Shown here: positions 1 through 8,291 of the stretch, piece after piece
Numbering within the stretch: the stretch's first letter is position 1
Layout: each line of letters begins with the position of its first letter
NCBI GenBank assembly: GCA_900545025.1
Contig: UQXH01000004.1
Span: forward strand, 48,767-112,766
Direction: 5' to 3'
Source: an uncultured Phascolarctobacterium sp.
GTDB taxonomy: Bacteria > Bacillota > Negativicutes > Acidaminococcales > Acidaminococcaceae
Length of the DNA stretch: 64,000 nt
Made by a program: the position numbers and the translations under genes
Notes under the pieces: generated by a model
Told to the model about the DNA's origin: nothing
Databases searched by the model: none
Seen by the model: only the letters and a program-made list of their open reading frames with translations

Positions 1-365
1 GCGGTGATATTATAGATGTTGCCCGCAATATGCAGCATGGAGAAACAGGCCGTATTACTTGTACCTGCTTTGAAGATAAAAAGCTTTGTTCTCTGGAGAA
101 TATGTGTTCGCCGTGCTATATACGTATGCATGTTATGGATAAACCAGGCGCATTAGCAGCCATTGCTGCAGCTTTTGGCGCTCAGAATGTCAGCTTGCGT
201 AATGTAGTACAGAAGAATAAAATCGGGGATGAAGCGGAAATCGTCGTTATTACACATAATGTTTCTGAGTTTAATCTGCAGATGGCAGTACAGACTTTAA
301 AAGCTCTGCCTGTAGTCAACGAAGTTTGCAGTGTTATCAGAGTTGAAGACAGCAGTTTGGCATAA
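1..365 (+). CDS. hom: homoserine dehydrogenase, C-terminal part with ACT domain (partial)
   Basis: The reading frame is open from the first bases of the window, so only the C-terminal part of the gene is seen (about 120 residues). The segment VMDKPGALAAIAAAFG, followed by VSLRNVVQKN and an EIVVITHNVSE strand, is the ACT regulatory fold found at the end of bacterial homoserine dehydrogenases. The segment just before it, GDIIDVARN, matches the end of the catalytic part. The enzyme reduces aspartate semialdehyde to homoserine with NAD(P)H, and the ACT domain usually mediates threonine feedback inhibition. It lies 13 bases before thrB, as in a hom-thrB operon. The assignment rests on the ACT domain plus thrB next door; the catalytic domain lies outside the window. 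Confidence 0.85.
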   Translation, partial: GDIIDVARNMQHGETGRITCTCFEDKKLCSLENMCSPCYIRMHVMDKPGALAAIAAAFGAQNVSLRNVVQKNKIGDEAEIVVITHNVSEFNLQMAVQTLKALPVVNEVCSVIRVEDSSLA

Positions 366-378
366 TAGGGGAGTTATT

Positions 379-1290
379 ATGGAAAAAATCCGTATCCGGG
401 TACCGGCTACATCTGCTAACTGCGGACCAGGGTATGATACACTGGGAGTTGCTTGTACTTTATATAATGAGCTTTCTTTTGAGTTGTTGCCGTCCAGTGC
501 AGGACTTATTTTGGAAGTAAGTGGCGAAGGCGGGGAATATCTTGCTGCTTCAGAAGATAATCTGGCTTTTAAAAGCTTTTTTTCCGTATGGCGGTCAGCA
601 CAGCCGGATGATATCGGCTTGAAGATTTCTATGAAGAATAATATCCCGATGTCACGCGGTCTGGGCAGCAGTTCCAGTGCCATTGTAGCGGGCGTTTATG
701 CCGCTAATATTTTATGCGGCAGCAAATTTTCACAAACTGAACTTTTGAATTTTGCTACGGCTATCGAAGGGCATCCTGATAATGTTGCGCCGGCACTTTT
801 AGGTGGTTTCACCATAAGCTATATGGAAGACGATAAGGCTCATTCACTTAGCTTTAAACCGTCCTTGCCTTTGAAATTGATTGCTGCTGTACCGGAACAG
901 AAACTTGCTACTTCCCTGGCAAGGAAAGCTATTCCGCAGCAGATTAAGCATACGGATGCTGTTTTTAACGTATCAAGAGCATCGCTCTTGGTAGCAGCAC
1001 TTATGAGCGGTTCGGGGCAGCATCTTGCTGCGGCTTTAGAAGACAGGCTGCATCAACCATACCGTGCGCACCTTATTCCTGGGTTACAGGACGTTTTTGC
1101 AGCGGCAAAAGAAGCTGGAGCATATAATGCGATTATCAGCGGTGCGGGCTCGACCGTCATGGCTTATGCAGCAGTCGACGCCGAACATGCAAAGATTGCT
1201 TCTGCTATGCAGCAGGCCTTTACTGTACATGGGCAGAAGTGTCAAACACATATTCTTGATATTGATTATCATGGAGTATGTCAGTTTTGA
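379..1290 (+). CDS. thrB: homoserine kinase
   Basis: A 303-residue GHMP-family kinase that phosphorylates homoserine to O-phosphohomoserine in threonine synthesis. The N-terminal VRVP-type segment RVPATSANCGPGYDTLG and the GHMP phosphate-binding loop PMSRGLGSSSSAIVAG are both clear. EGHPDNVAPALLGGF is the conserved block behind the loop, and GAYNAIISGAGSTVMAY is the C-terminal glycine-rich motif. The start at ATG 379 is chosen because GGGGAG lies a few bases upstream and the protein then begins MEKIRIRVPATSAN as family members do. It follows hom by 13 bases and is probably cotranscribed with it. Confidence 0.95.
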   Translation: MEKIRIRVPATSANCGPGYDTLGVACTLYNELSFELLPSSAGLILEVSGEGGEYLAASEDNLAFKSFFSVWRSAQPDDIGLKISMKNNIPMSRGLGSSSSAIVAGVYAANILCGSKFSQTELLNFATAIEGHPDNVAPALLGGFTISYMEDDKAHSLSFKPSLPLKLIAAVPEQKLATSLARKAIPQQIKHTDAVFNVSRASLLVAALMSGSGQHLAAALEDRLHQPYRAHLIPGLQDVFAAAKEAGAYNAIISGAGSTVMAYAAVDAEHAKIASAMQQAFTVHGQKCQTHILDIDYHGVCQF

Positions 1291-1321
1291 ATTTAAATTG
1301 TAAATTTGATTTATAAAACTG

Positions 1322-1350
1322 TTGACAAAATTATCGGTATCCGATATAAT
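1322..1350 (+). promoter_or_regulatory. sigma-70/A promoter of tRNA-Pro
   Basis: TTGACA at 1322-1327 and TATAAT at 1345-1350 are both perfect consensus hexamers with a 17-base spacer. The -10 box ends 13 bases before the mature tRNA, as expected for a stable RNA promoter. Confidence 0.88.
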
Positions 1351-1363
1351 TATTTTTGTGATT

Positions 1364-1440
1364 CGGGGCGTGGCTCAGTTTGGTAGAGCGCTTCCTTGGG
1401 GTGGAAGAGGTCGTGGGTTCAAATCCCGCCGCTCCGACCA
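1364..1440 (+). tRNA. tRNA-Pro (anticodon GGG)
   Basis: A 77-nt cloverleaf. The acceptor strands CGGGGCG and CGCTCCG pair, with ACCA encoded at the 3' end. The D-arm is GCTC/GAGC and the T-arm is GTGGG TTCAAAT CCCGC. The anticodon stem CTTCC/GGAAG closes the loop TTGGGGT, giving anticodon GGG. A perfect promoter lies upstream and a terminator directly downstream. Confidence 0.96.
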
Positions 1441-1450
1441 TTTCGGATCG

Positions 1451-1484
1451 AAAGCCTTTACGGGTTCCCGTAAAGGCTTTTTTT
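1451..1484 (+). terminator. rho-independent terminator after tRNA-Pro
   Basis: The stem AAAGCCTTTACGGG / CCCGTAAAGGCTTT is followed directly by a T run. It sits 10 bases after the tRNA. Confidence 0.9.
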
Positions 1485-1510
1485 ATGTCTTGTTTTGGAG
1501 GAATAAGCTT

Positions 1511-2068
1511 GTGATTCGTACTTTAGAACTTATTTGCAGCGAGTGCCATGAAAAATTTATACCGGAGGATAAACTTTATTATCGCGATAATTATTTAAAT
1601 ACTATTCGTGATACCCAGTTTATTTGCCCTGCTTGTATTCAGAAATGGCATGAGAAATGGAAAATAAAAAAAGCAGTATTCAGCGAGATTGATTACGTTT
1701 TATCTGTTACAATAGAATTAGAAGATGGTACTGTCTATGACAAAATGGATTGTACGCCTATCCATGAAACTGAAACTGTTGTAACAGGAGAGGATATACC
1801 TGTTGAAGCGCAGCAGCAGCTGTATGCTGTGTATGCCGCTTGGGATAGGGAGCGTAAATCACATTATCTGAAAGATTGTACTTTTAAAGATGAATTTATG
1901 CGTACCACTTTCAGCTGTGAAACATATGCAGGCGATAAATATGAGGATATTGCCTTACGCTTCAATATGCGCGGTGAATTGGAGACTGAGAGACCGGTGC
2001 CTGATTATGTTAAACAGCAGATTATTGATGCGTACAGAATTTATGAAGCACAGAATAGTGAGGAATAA
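1511..2068 (+). CDS. uncharacterised zinc-ribbon-like protein
   Basis: A 185-residue protein that I cannot assign to a named family. Near the N-terminus it has two cysteine pairs, CSEC (about residues 10-13) and CPAC (about 43-46), spaced like a zinc ribbon or zinc-binding knuckle. The rest is acidic and rich in aromatic residues with no membrane segment. The start is taken as GTG 1511: GGAGG lies about 9 bases upstream, whereas the reading frame further upstream runs through the tRNA and cannot be coding. It ends 12 bases before prfC, so the two are likely cotranscribed. A nucleic-acid or translation-linked role is only a guess from that context. Confidence 0.7.
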   Translation: MIRTLELICSECHEKFIPEDKLYYRDNYLNTIRDTQFICPACIQKWHEKWKIKKAVFSEIDYVLSVTIELEDGTVYDKMDCTPIHETETVVTGEDIPVEAQQQLYAVYAAWDRERKSHYLKDCTFKDEFMRTTFSCETYAGDKYEDIALRFNMRGELETERPVPDYVKQQIIDAYRIYEAQNSEE

Positions 2069-2080
2069 CAGGGGGAACAT

Positions 2081-3691
2081 ATGCAGGATTTATTAGAGAA
2101 GATTGAGAAAAGAAGAACTTTTGCCATTATTTCGCACCCTGATGCCGGTAAGACTACTCTGACAGAAAAATTGCTGTTATATGGCGGAGCTATACATCTG
2201 GCAGGTTCCGTTAAGGCAAGAAAGAGTAATAAACATGCTGTTTCTGACTGGATGGAAATAGAAAAACAGCGCGGTATTTCAGTTACGTCTTCTGTATTGC
2301 AGTTTGATTATGATGGATACAGGGTAAATATTCTGGATACTCCCGGTCACCAGGACTTTTCCGAAGATACTTACAGAACTTTGATGGCAGCAGACAGTGC
2401 GGTTATGCTGATAGACGCTGCTAAAGGTGTGGAGCCCCAGACTAAGAAGCTCTTCTGGGTATGCCATAGACGTAAACTGCCTATTTTTACTTTTATCAAT
2501 AAACTGGATCGTTACGGCAGAAATCCATTTGATTTAATGGATGAACTGGAAAAAGTATTGGGTATTAGGGCATTTCCTGTAAACTGGCCCATTGGTATTG
2601 ATGGACATTATAAAGGTGTTTACGACAGATTAAAAAATACCATTGAGCTTTTTGAAGATGACACCAGCCATGGTGCAAAGCAGCTGAAATCGACTACCGG
2701 CTCTCTCGATGATCCTAAAATAAAGGAAATGCTGGGAGAAGAACTGTATGAAAATCTCTGCAATGATATCGAACTGTTAGATTTAGCCGGTGATGAATTT
2801 GACATGGAAAAAGTAAATGCCGGCGAGCTTACTCCGATGTTCTTTGGCAGCGCCATGACAAACTTTGGGGTACAGAGCTTTTTGGAAAAATTTCTGGAGC
2901 TCTCTCCTAAACCGCAGCCTCGTACATTGCAGAATGGCGAGCTGATTGATCCGGCGAATGAGGCTTTTTCTGCTTTTGTCTTTAAGATTCAGGCGAATAT
3001 GAATCCGGCTCATCGCGACAGGATCTCGTTTATGAGAATATGTTCAGGCGTTTTCGAAAAAGGCATGAGTGTTTATCACAAGCAATCTAATAAAATGATT
3101 AAACTGACGCAGCCGCAGCAATTTTTGGCGCAGGAAAGGACTATCGTAGAAAAAGCTTATCCCGGCGATATTATCGGTGTCTTTGACCCTGGTATCTTTG
3201 GTATAGGTGATTCTTTAAGCGACAGCAGTCTCAAATTGCAGTTTGAAGATTTCCCTGTATTCCCGCCGGAAATTTTTGCCCGTGTCCAGCCTAAAGACTC
3301 TTTAAAACGCAAACAATTTGAAAAAGGTATCATCCAGTTATCGCAAGAAGGTGCTATCCAGGTTTTTGAACAAAAAGGCGTGGGCCTGGAATGTTACGTA
3401 GTAGGTGTTGTCGGTGTACTGCAGCTTGAAGTGCTGGAATACAGACTGCTGAATGAGTACAGTGCGCAGCTGCTGATGAATCAGCTGCCTTATTCGGTAG
3501 CGCGTTGGGTATATACGGAGGATAAGAAGCTGATTGATAATATTAAAGGATTGGACAACGGTATGCTGGTTTATGACAAAAAAGACCGTCCTGTTATCCT
3601 GGTGAATAATGAATGGTCTCTGAATTGGATTTTAGAACGTAATCCCGGCATACAGTTTTTGACGGTGCCTGCAGATGTTGCAAAAATTTAA
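2081..3691 (+). CDS. prfC: peptide chain release factor 3 (RF3)
   Basis: A 536-residue translational GTPase that recycles RF1/RF2 from the ribosome after peptide release. The G1 loop SHPDAGKTTLTEKLL, the switch II box DTPGHQDFSED and the G4 box NKLDR are in place. Length and order of domains (G domain, beta barrel, C-terminal EF-G-like III) match RF3 rather than EF-G. ATG 2081 follows a GGGGGA-type ribosome site. The 3' end overlaps the next gene, a sensor kinase, by 17 bases, an unusual pairing of unrelated functions. Confidence 0.96.
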   Translation: MQDLLEKIEKRRTFAIISHPDAGKTTLTEKLLLYGGAIHLAGSVKARKSNKHAVSDWMEIEKQRGISVTSSVLQFDYDGYRVNILDTPGHQDFSEDTYRTLMAADSAVMLIDAAKGVEPQTKKLFWVCHRRKLPIFTFINKLDRYGRNPFDLMDELEKVLGIRAFPVNWPIGIDGHYKGVYDRLKNTIELFEDDTSHGAKQLKSTTGSLDDPKIKEMLGEELYENLCNDIELLDLAGDEFDMEKVNAGELTPMFFGSAMTNFGVQSFLEKFLELSPKPQPRTLQNGELIDPANEAFSAFVFKIQANMNPAHRDRISFMRICSGVFEKGMSVYHKQSNKMIKLTQPQQFLAQERTIVEKAYPGDIIGVFDPGIFGIGDSLSDSSLKLQFEDFPVFPPEIFARVQPKDSLKRKQFEKGIIQLSQEGAIQVFEQKGVGLECYVVGVVGVLQLEVLEYRLLNEYSAQLLMNQLPYSVARWVYTEDKKLIDNIKGLDNGMLVYDKKDRPVILVNNEWSLNWILERNPGIQFLTVPADVAKI

Positions 3692-5369
3692 TTTTCATAA
3701 TGAAGAAAACTTAAAAAATACCGTTGCCTCCTCATACCAAAAACGCTCAAAATTTTTTACTTTGTCGCAAAAAATCGTCCTGTTGATTACTTTAGTGGTC
3801 TGCGTGGCGCTGCTGCCTACTTCTGTTTTTACTACTATCCGTGTAGCAAAGGTAATTTATGACCGCATCAGTATCAATGCGGTCAGTATCACGACCATCC
3901 TATGTAATTCTCCCGAAATACATAAAGGTCTGATGCAGACTAATGATGTACCAGATGAAGAAGTGGACAGGTTGATGCAGGATTATGTAAATGATGTCGA
4001 TAATTCTGATGAAGCCAGCGTGGCTATTTTCGATAGGAACCATAATCTCCGCGTTTTGTACAATCCGGGAAAACTGGAAGATTTTCAGAAAAGCGCTCAG
4101 GACATAGTGTATAAGTATGCTTCTGACGGAAATATCAGCTGGCAGGAAAATTATAATATGCCAAATAAAGCGCTTGGCTTTATTAAAGATAAAAACAATC
4201 AGACAATAGGGTATGTTGTTACGGGTTATTCTGACAGTATCTTTAATGATTCCACAATGGATTCAGTGTTTTTCCTGTTGTTTATGACTTTTGTAGGGCT
4301 TTCCGTAGGTATTGCAGGAGCTATGTATCTGGCACGGCATATTAAAAGAGTGCTTTTTGGTCTGGAGCCAGAGGAAATAGCAGCCTTGCTGCAGGAGCGC
4401 AATGTTTTGCTTAACTCTGTACGCGAAGGCGTTATAGACGTCAATAATCAAGGGATTATTACCTTGGCTAATACTGAAGCTAAGAATCTGCTGGCTGAGG
4501 CATCTATTGCTGATGCAGACCAGTTGGTAGGTAAGAAAGCTAAAGAAATTTTAAATAAAATCAATTTTGATGACATTATTGAAAATGGCAGGATCTTATC
4601 TGATGCCGGCACTAAGATTGGTAATACAATATTTATTGTTACGGCCGTGCCGCTGATGCTGGAAAAAAATATCCTTGGCGCAGTTGTTACTTTCAGAAAG
4701 AAATCTGTTGTTGAAGAAATGGCAAATCAGCTTACAGGGTTTAAAAATTATGCTACGGCTTTAAGAGCCCAGACTCATGAGTTTATGAATAAAATGCATG
4801 TAATCATGGGACTGATTGATATGAAGGCCTATGATGAGCTGAAAAAGTATACGCAGGAGATTGCTTATAACAGGCAGTCTGAAGTTGCTTATGTTGTAAC
4901 CAGACTCAAGGATATTACCTTGGCTGGTTTTATCTTAGGCAAGATGAGCCGTAGCCGTGAATTACAGATAGATTTTTCTCTTTCAGATGAAAGTGAGATT
5001 CACTGTGATTTAGAAGTACCATCAGTCCATGACCTGGTACTCATCATAGGTAATATCGTAGAAAATGCGTTCGACGTCCTGAAAAAATTTCAAGGTGAAC
5101 GTATCGTTAATCTTAGTATTCTGGATTTTGATAAAGAAATTGTTATCGTCGTAGAAGATTCCGGTCCAGGGATGACAGAAGAAGTGCGCGAGAATATCTT
5201 CAAACGTGGTTATTCCAGTAAAGGTGAATGTCATGGTTTTGGGTTATACCTTGTTAAGCAGAGTATTGATAACCTTGATGGTACAATAACTGTGGAATCA
5301 GCTCCAGGAGAGGGCACTACTTTTACTGTCAGACTGCCAATAAAAAAGGATGGTGAAGCAAATGATTAA
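3675..5369 (+). CDS. CitA/DcuS-family sensor histidine kinase
   Basis: A 564-residue membrane sensor for carboxylate-type signals. TM1 spans about residues 33-55, followed by an extracytoplasmic PASC/sCache-type domain (about 56-195), TM2 (about 197-220) and a cytoplasmic PAS (about 238-340). The Spo0B-type H-box RAQTHEFMNKMH has the phosphoaccepting His at about 368. The N-box is IGNIVENAFD and the G-boxes are EDSGPGM and HGFGLYLVKQS. The layout is that of CitA, DcuS and MalK kinases. Its start overlaps prfC by 17 bases and its end overlaps the response regulator. No carboxylate transporter lies next to the pair here, so the ligand cannot be read from context. Confidence 0.9.
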   Translation: MLQKFNFHNEENLKNTVASSYQKRSKFFTLSQKIVLLITLVVCVALLPTSVFTTIRVAKVIYDRISINAVSITTILCNSPEIHKGLMQTNDVPDEEVDRLMQDYVNDVDNSDEASVAIFDRNHNLRVLYNPGKLEDFQKSAQDIVYKYASDGNISWQENYNMPNKALGFIKDKNNQTIGYVVTGYSDSIFNDSTMDSVFFLLFMTFVGLSVGIAGAMYLARHIKRVLFGLEPEEIAALLQERNVLLNSVREGVIDVNNQGIITLANTEAKNLLAEASIADADQLVGKKAKEILNKINFDDIIENGRILSDAGTKIGNTIFIVTAVPLMLEKNILGAVVTFRKKSVVEEMANQLTGFKNYATALRAQTHEFMNKMHVIMGLIDMKAYDELKKYTQEIAYNRQSEVAYVVTRLKDITLAGFILGKMSRSRELQIDFSLSDESEIHCDLEVPSVHDLVLIIGNIVENAFDVLKKFQGERIVNLSILDFDKEIVIVVEDSGPGMTEEVRENIFKRGYSSKGECHGFGLYLVKQSIDNLDGTITVESAPGEGTTFTVRLPIKKDGEAND

Positions 5370-6066
5370 TGTTTTAGTTGTCGAAGATGACCCCATGGTA
5401 GCCCAGCTGCATGAACATTATCTAAGTCAGATTAAGGGATTTCAATTATGTGACATTGCCCGTAGTGGTGATGAGGCCTTAAAACTTTTGCAGACTAAAG
5501 AATATGATTTGCTTATTTTAGATGTATTCATGCCTTTTATGGATGGTTTGCAGATGCTGGAAAAAATCCGCGAATCCAAATATGATGTTGATGTCATCAT
5601 AGTTTCTGCCGCTAATGATAAGGATAAGATCAAGCAGGCTTTAAGACTGGGAGCTGTGGACTATATTATTAAGCCTTTTGAATTTGAACGCTTCAATCTG
5701 GCTCTTAGCAATTATCAGAAGCGTTACCATATTGTAGAAAATCAGGATGTGCTTAAGCAGTCTGAACTTGATAAGACCATTATCAAGCATGAGAAGGAAG
5801 CTGTCGTAGCGTTGCCGAAAGGACTGGACAAGCATACGCTTTCTACTGTGTGGGACTGCATAGTTACATTTGACGGAATGTTTACTACGGAAGAAGTATC
5901 TGCTAAAGTAGGCATTTCCAGAGTATCTATACGCAAATATCTTGAGTTTTTGAAAACGCTTCATCTGTTAAAGCTTGATCTGCATAGAGGAAGCGTAGGC
6001 CGTCCGGTATACAAGTATCTTTGCGTTGATAAGCAAAGCGATTTATTAAATGTATATATTCAGTGA
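5362..6066 (+). CDS. CitB/DcuR-family response regulator
   Basis: A 234-residue partner of the upstream kinase. The N-terminal receiver domain has the acidic pocket VVEDDPM and the phosphoacceptor Asp in LLILDVFMPFMDG, with Lys in DYIIKPFEFERF. The C-terminal segment TTEEVSAKVGISRVSIRKYLEFL is the helix-turn-helix seen in CitB/DcuR regulators. ATG 5362 is preferred over one 12 bases upstream because GGTG lies at proper spacing from it; the choice gives an 8-base overlap with the kinase gene, implying coupled translation. Confidence 0.92.
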   Translation: MINVLVVEDDPMVAQLHEHYLSQIKGFQLCDIARSGDEALKLLQTKEYDLLILDVFMPFMDGLQMLEKIRESKYDVDVIIVSAANDKDKIKQALRLGAVDYIIKPFEFERFNLALSNYQKRYHIVENQDVLKQSELDKTIIKHEKEAVVALPKGLDKHTLSTVWDCIVTFDGMFTTEEVSAKVGISRVSIRKYLEFLKTLHLLKLDLHRGSVGRPVYKYLCVDKQSDLLNVYIQ

Positions 6067-6080
6067 GGGAAGATAGACTA

Positions 6081-6815
6081 ATGCAGATAAAAAAGCCTGT
6101 TAAAATTTTAGGTGTGCCTGTACATCCTTTGACTATGAATGAATCAGTTGCAGTTTTGGAAGAAAAATTGCAGAAGCAAGAGCAGGCTTTTGTAGTAACT
6201 GCCAATGCGGAAATCATTATGATGTGCCAGCAGGATAAGGAATATAATGACATTGTATCCAAGCAAGCTGATCTGGTGTTGCCAGATGGCGCTGGTGCTG
6301 TATGGGCAGGCAGATATCTTGGCAATAATGTACCAGAACGTGTAGCCGGTTTCGACCTTTACAATCAGTTACTTAAGCTTTCTGCCGTAAAGGGATATAA
6401 AATATATTTTTTTGGCGGGGCTCCTGGAGTAGCTGAAGCTGCCAAAAATAAGGCAGAAGAGCTGTATCCCGGTGTGCAGATAGTTGGCTGCCGTAATGGT
6501 TATTTTACTGATGTGGAGGAAGAATCTATCGTCAAGGCAATAAATGATGCTGCCCCTGACATGCTTTTTGTTGCTTTAGGAGCGCCTAAACAGGAGAAAT
6601 GGCTGGTAAAATATCGTGATAAATTGAAGTCCAGAATTTTGATGGGGATTGGCGGCAGCTTTGATGTTTTGGCTGGTAAGATGGAGCGCGCACCTAAATG
6701 GATGCAGGACGCTTCTCTAGAGTGGGCTTTCAGGCTTTATAAACAGCCGAGCAGATTTATGCGTATGCTGGCTTTACCGAAATTTGTCTTAAAAGTAATA
6801 TTCAGCAAGAAATAA
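6081..6815 (+). CDS. WecG/TagA/CpsF-family glycosyltransferase
   Basis: A GT26-family enzyme of 244 residues that moves N-acetylmannosamine(uronate) or a similar sugar onto an undecaprenyl-linked acceptor at the inner face of the membrane. Family blocks visible are TANAEIIMMCQQD, LPDGAGAVWAGRYLG, the catalytic-region GAPKQEKW, and the C-terminal basic EWAFRLYKQPSRFMR. The start ATG 6081 follows AGGGAAG. It begins 14 bases after the response regulator, so it may be the last gene of that transcript; a strong terminator follows. Confidence 0.9.
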   Translation: MQIKKPVKILGVPVHPLTMNESVAVLEEKLQKQEQAFVVTANAEIIMMCQQDKEYNDIVSKQADLVLPDGAGAVWAGRYLGNNVPERVAGFDLYNQLLKLSAVKGYKIYFFGGAPGVAEAAKNKAEELYPGVQIVGCRNGYFTDVEEESIVKAINDAAPDMLFVALGAPKQEKWLVKYRDKLKSRILMGIGGSFDVLAGKMERAPKWMQDASLEWAFRLYKQPSRFMRMLALPKFVLKVIFSKK

Positions 6816-6854
6816 TTGCCAGGATAAATAGACAAAAGTAATTTAGTGTATTAT

Positions 6855-6896
6855 AATAGTGTGATGAAATCTGTGTTTCATTACACTATTTTTTTA
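6855..6896 (+). terminator. rho-independent terminator
   Basis: The stem AATAGTGTGATGAAA pairs with TTTCATTACACTATT and runs into seven T residues. It separates the glycosyltransferase from psd. Confidence 0.88.
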
Positions 6897-6948
6897 ATTA
6901 TTTAATTCAAGCTTTTATAATGAAAGATAAATGAAAGAGAGGATTATT

Positions 6949-7578
6949 ATGGTAATCGTAAAAGATGGATATCCATTTATTATTGCGGCTGTAATTCTTA
7001 CCTTGCTTGTTTTGTATTTTTTTGGTGTTTCAGTTGCTATTATTCCCGGAGTACTGGCAGCATTCTTTATATATTTCTTCAGGAATCCTTCCAGATCCAT
7101 GCCATATGATCCAAATATTTTATATTCGCCGGCAGACGGTACGGTAATGGCGGTTGAAGATATTTTTGATGATGAGTATCTTAATGAGCCAGCAACTAAA
7201 GTTACTGTATTCTTATCTGTATTTAATGTACATGTTAATCGTAGCCCTATTGATGGCGAAATAAAGTACCAGCGTTATACCTGTGGTCAATTTGTGCCTG
7301 CGTATAAAAAATCTGCATCTTTTGAAAATGAAAGACATGCTATCGGCTTGGATAACGGCAGGATGCGTATCCTAGTAACACAGGTTGCCGGACTTTTAGC
7401 GCGCCGTATCGTATCCTGGGTAACCTTGGGACATCAGATGAAGCAGGGCGAATGCTACGGTATGATTAAATTTGGCTCAAGTACAGAGCTGGTAGTTCCT
7501 AAGAATGTTGAAATAACTGTTAAAAAAGGCGATACCGTAGTAGGCGGCATTACCGTTATGGGGAGGATTAAACAGTAA
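6949..7578 (+). CDS. psd: phosphatidylserine decarboxylase proenzyme
   Basis: A 209-residue short-type (archaeal/Firmicute-like) phosphatidylserine decarboxylase, which makes phosphatidylethanolamine. It is made as a proenzyme that cuts itself to form a pyruvoyl group; the cleavage site is the GSS motif in MIKFGSSTELVVP. HVNRSPIDGEI is the conserved substrate and catalytic-His region, and FFRNPSR is the typical entry after two N-terminal membrane helices (about residues 7-40). ATG 6949 is chosen because GAGAGG precedes it. The stop codon overlaps the pssA start (TAATG). Confidence 0.93.
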   Translation: MVIVKDGYPFIIAAVILTLLVLYFFGVSVAIIPGVLAAFFIYFFRNPSRSMPYDPNILYSPADGTVMAVEDIFDDEYLNEPATKVTVFLSVFNVHVNRSPIDGEIKYQRYTCGQFVPAYKKSASFENERHAIGLDNGRMRILVTQVAGLLARRIVSWVTLGHQMKQGECYGMIKFGSSTELVVPKNVEITVKKGDTVVGGITVMGRIKQ

Positions 7579-8252
7579 TGAATTATCGTCGTATAGTTCC
7601 TAATAGTATCAGCTCTATTAGTTTGATATTTGGTATCTTATCTATTTTCAAGACTTTTGAACATGATTTTTTCTATGCTGCTGTTTTCATTATTTTGGCA
7701 GTGTTGGCAGATTCTATGGATGGAAGGGCTGCACGTTTATTAGGTGTCAGTGGTGATTTTGGCAAAGAGCTGGATTCACTTTGTGATTTAGGTTCTTTTG
7801 GTGTGGCTCCGGCAATTATGATTTATTATTATGGCATGACTGACCTCGGTCTTGCCGGTCAGATTATTGCAGCATGCTTTACTATTGGCGGCGCGATGAG
7901 GCTGGCTCGTTTCAATGTTAATGCTGCTACTGTCAAAGGCTATTTCCAAGGTATGCCTATTCCGGCAGGCGCCTGCTGTTTGGCAACTTATGTTTTATCC
8001 GGTTACAGTTTTTCACCGCTTACGGTTGCTGTCATGACTTTCGTTATTGCAGTTATCATGTACAGCAATGTTAAATTTCCTGATTTCAAAGGAAAAGGTA
8101 ACCCGATGTTTGTTTTGCCGGTAGTCATAGCTTTGCTTATCGGTGCTTATATGATTTATGAGCGTCCTGCGGCATGGCCTTTTATCATTATGTTTACTTA
8201 TACTGTTGCGGGTATTATAAATTATTTCTATGTACTTGTTTTGCGAAAATAA
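7578..8252 (+). CDS. pssA: CDP-diacylglycerol-serine O-phosphatidyltransferase
   Basis: A 224-residue integral membrane enzyme that joins CDP-diacylglycerol and serine to form phosphatidylserine, the substrate of the gene before it. The CDP-alcohol phosphotransferase signature DG-x2-AR-x8-G-x3-D-x3-D is complete at MDGRAARLLGVSGDFGKEL followed by DSLCD. About six to eight hydrophobic segments fill the rest. It is translationally coupled to psd through a one-base overlap. Confidence 0.95.
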   Translation: MNYRRIVPNSISSISLIFGILSIFKTFEHDFFYAAVFIILAVLADSMDGRAARLLGVSGDFGKELDSLCDLGSFGVAPAIMIYYYGMTDLGLAGQIIAACFTIGGAMRLARFNVNAATVKGYFQGMPIPAGACCLATYVLSGYSFSPLTVAVMTFVIAVIMYSNVKFPDFKGKGNPMFVLPVVIALLIGAYMIYERPAAWPFIIMFTYTVAGIINYFYVLVLRK

Positions 8253-8291
8253 TTACAGATAATAAGGATAATGAAACAGAGGAGTTAGCCG

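Noticed and set aside
1322..1510. N-terminal extension of the zinc-ribbon gene upstream of 1511
   Set aside because: It would be translated across tRNA-Pro and its terminator; GTG 1511 has a proper ribosome site.
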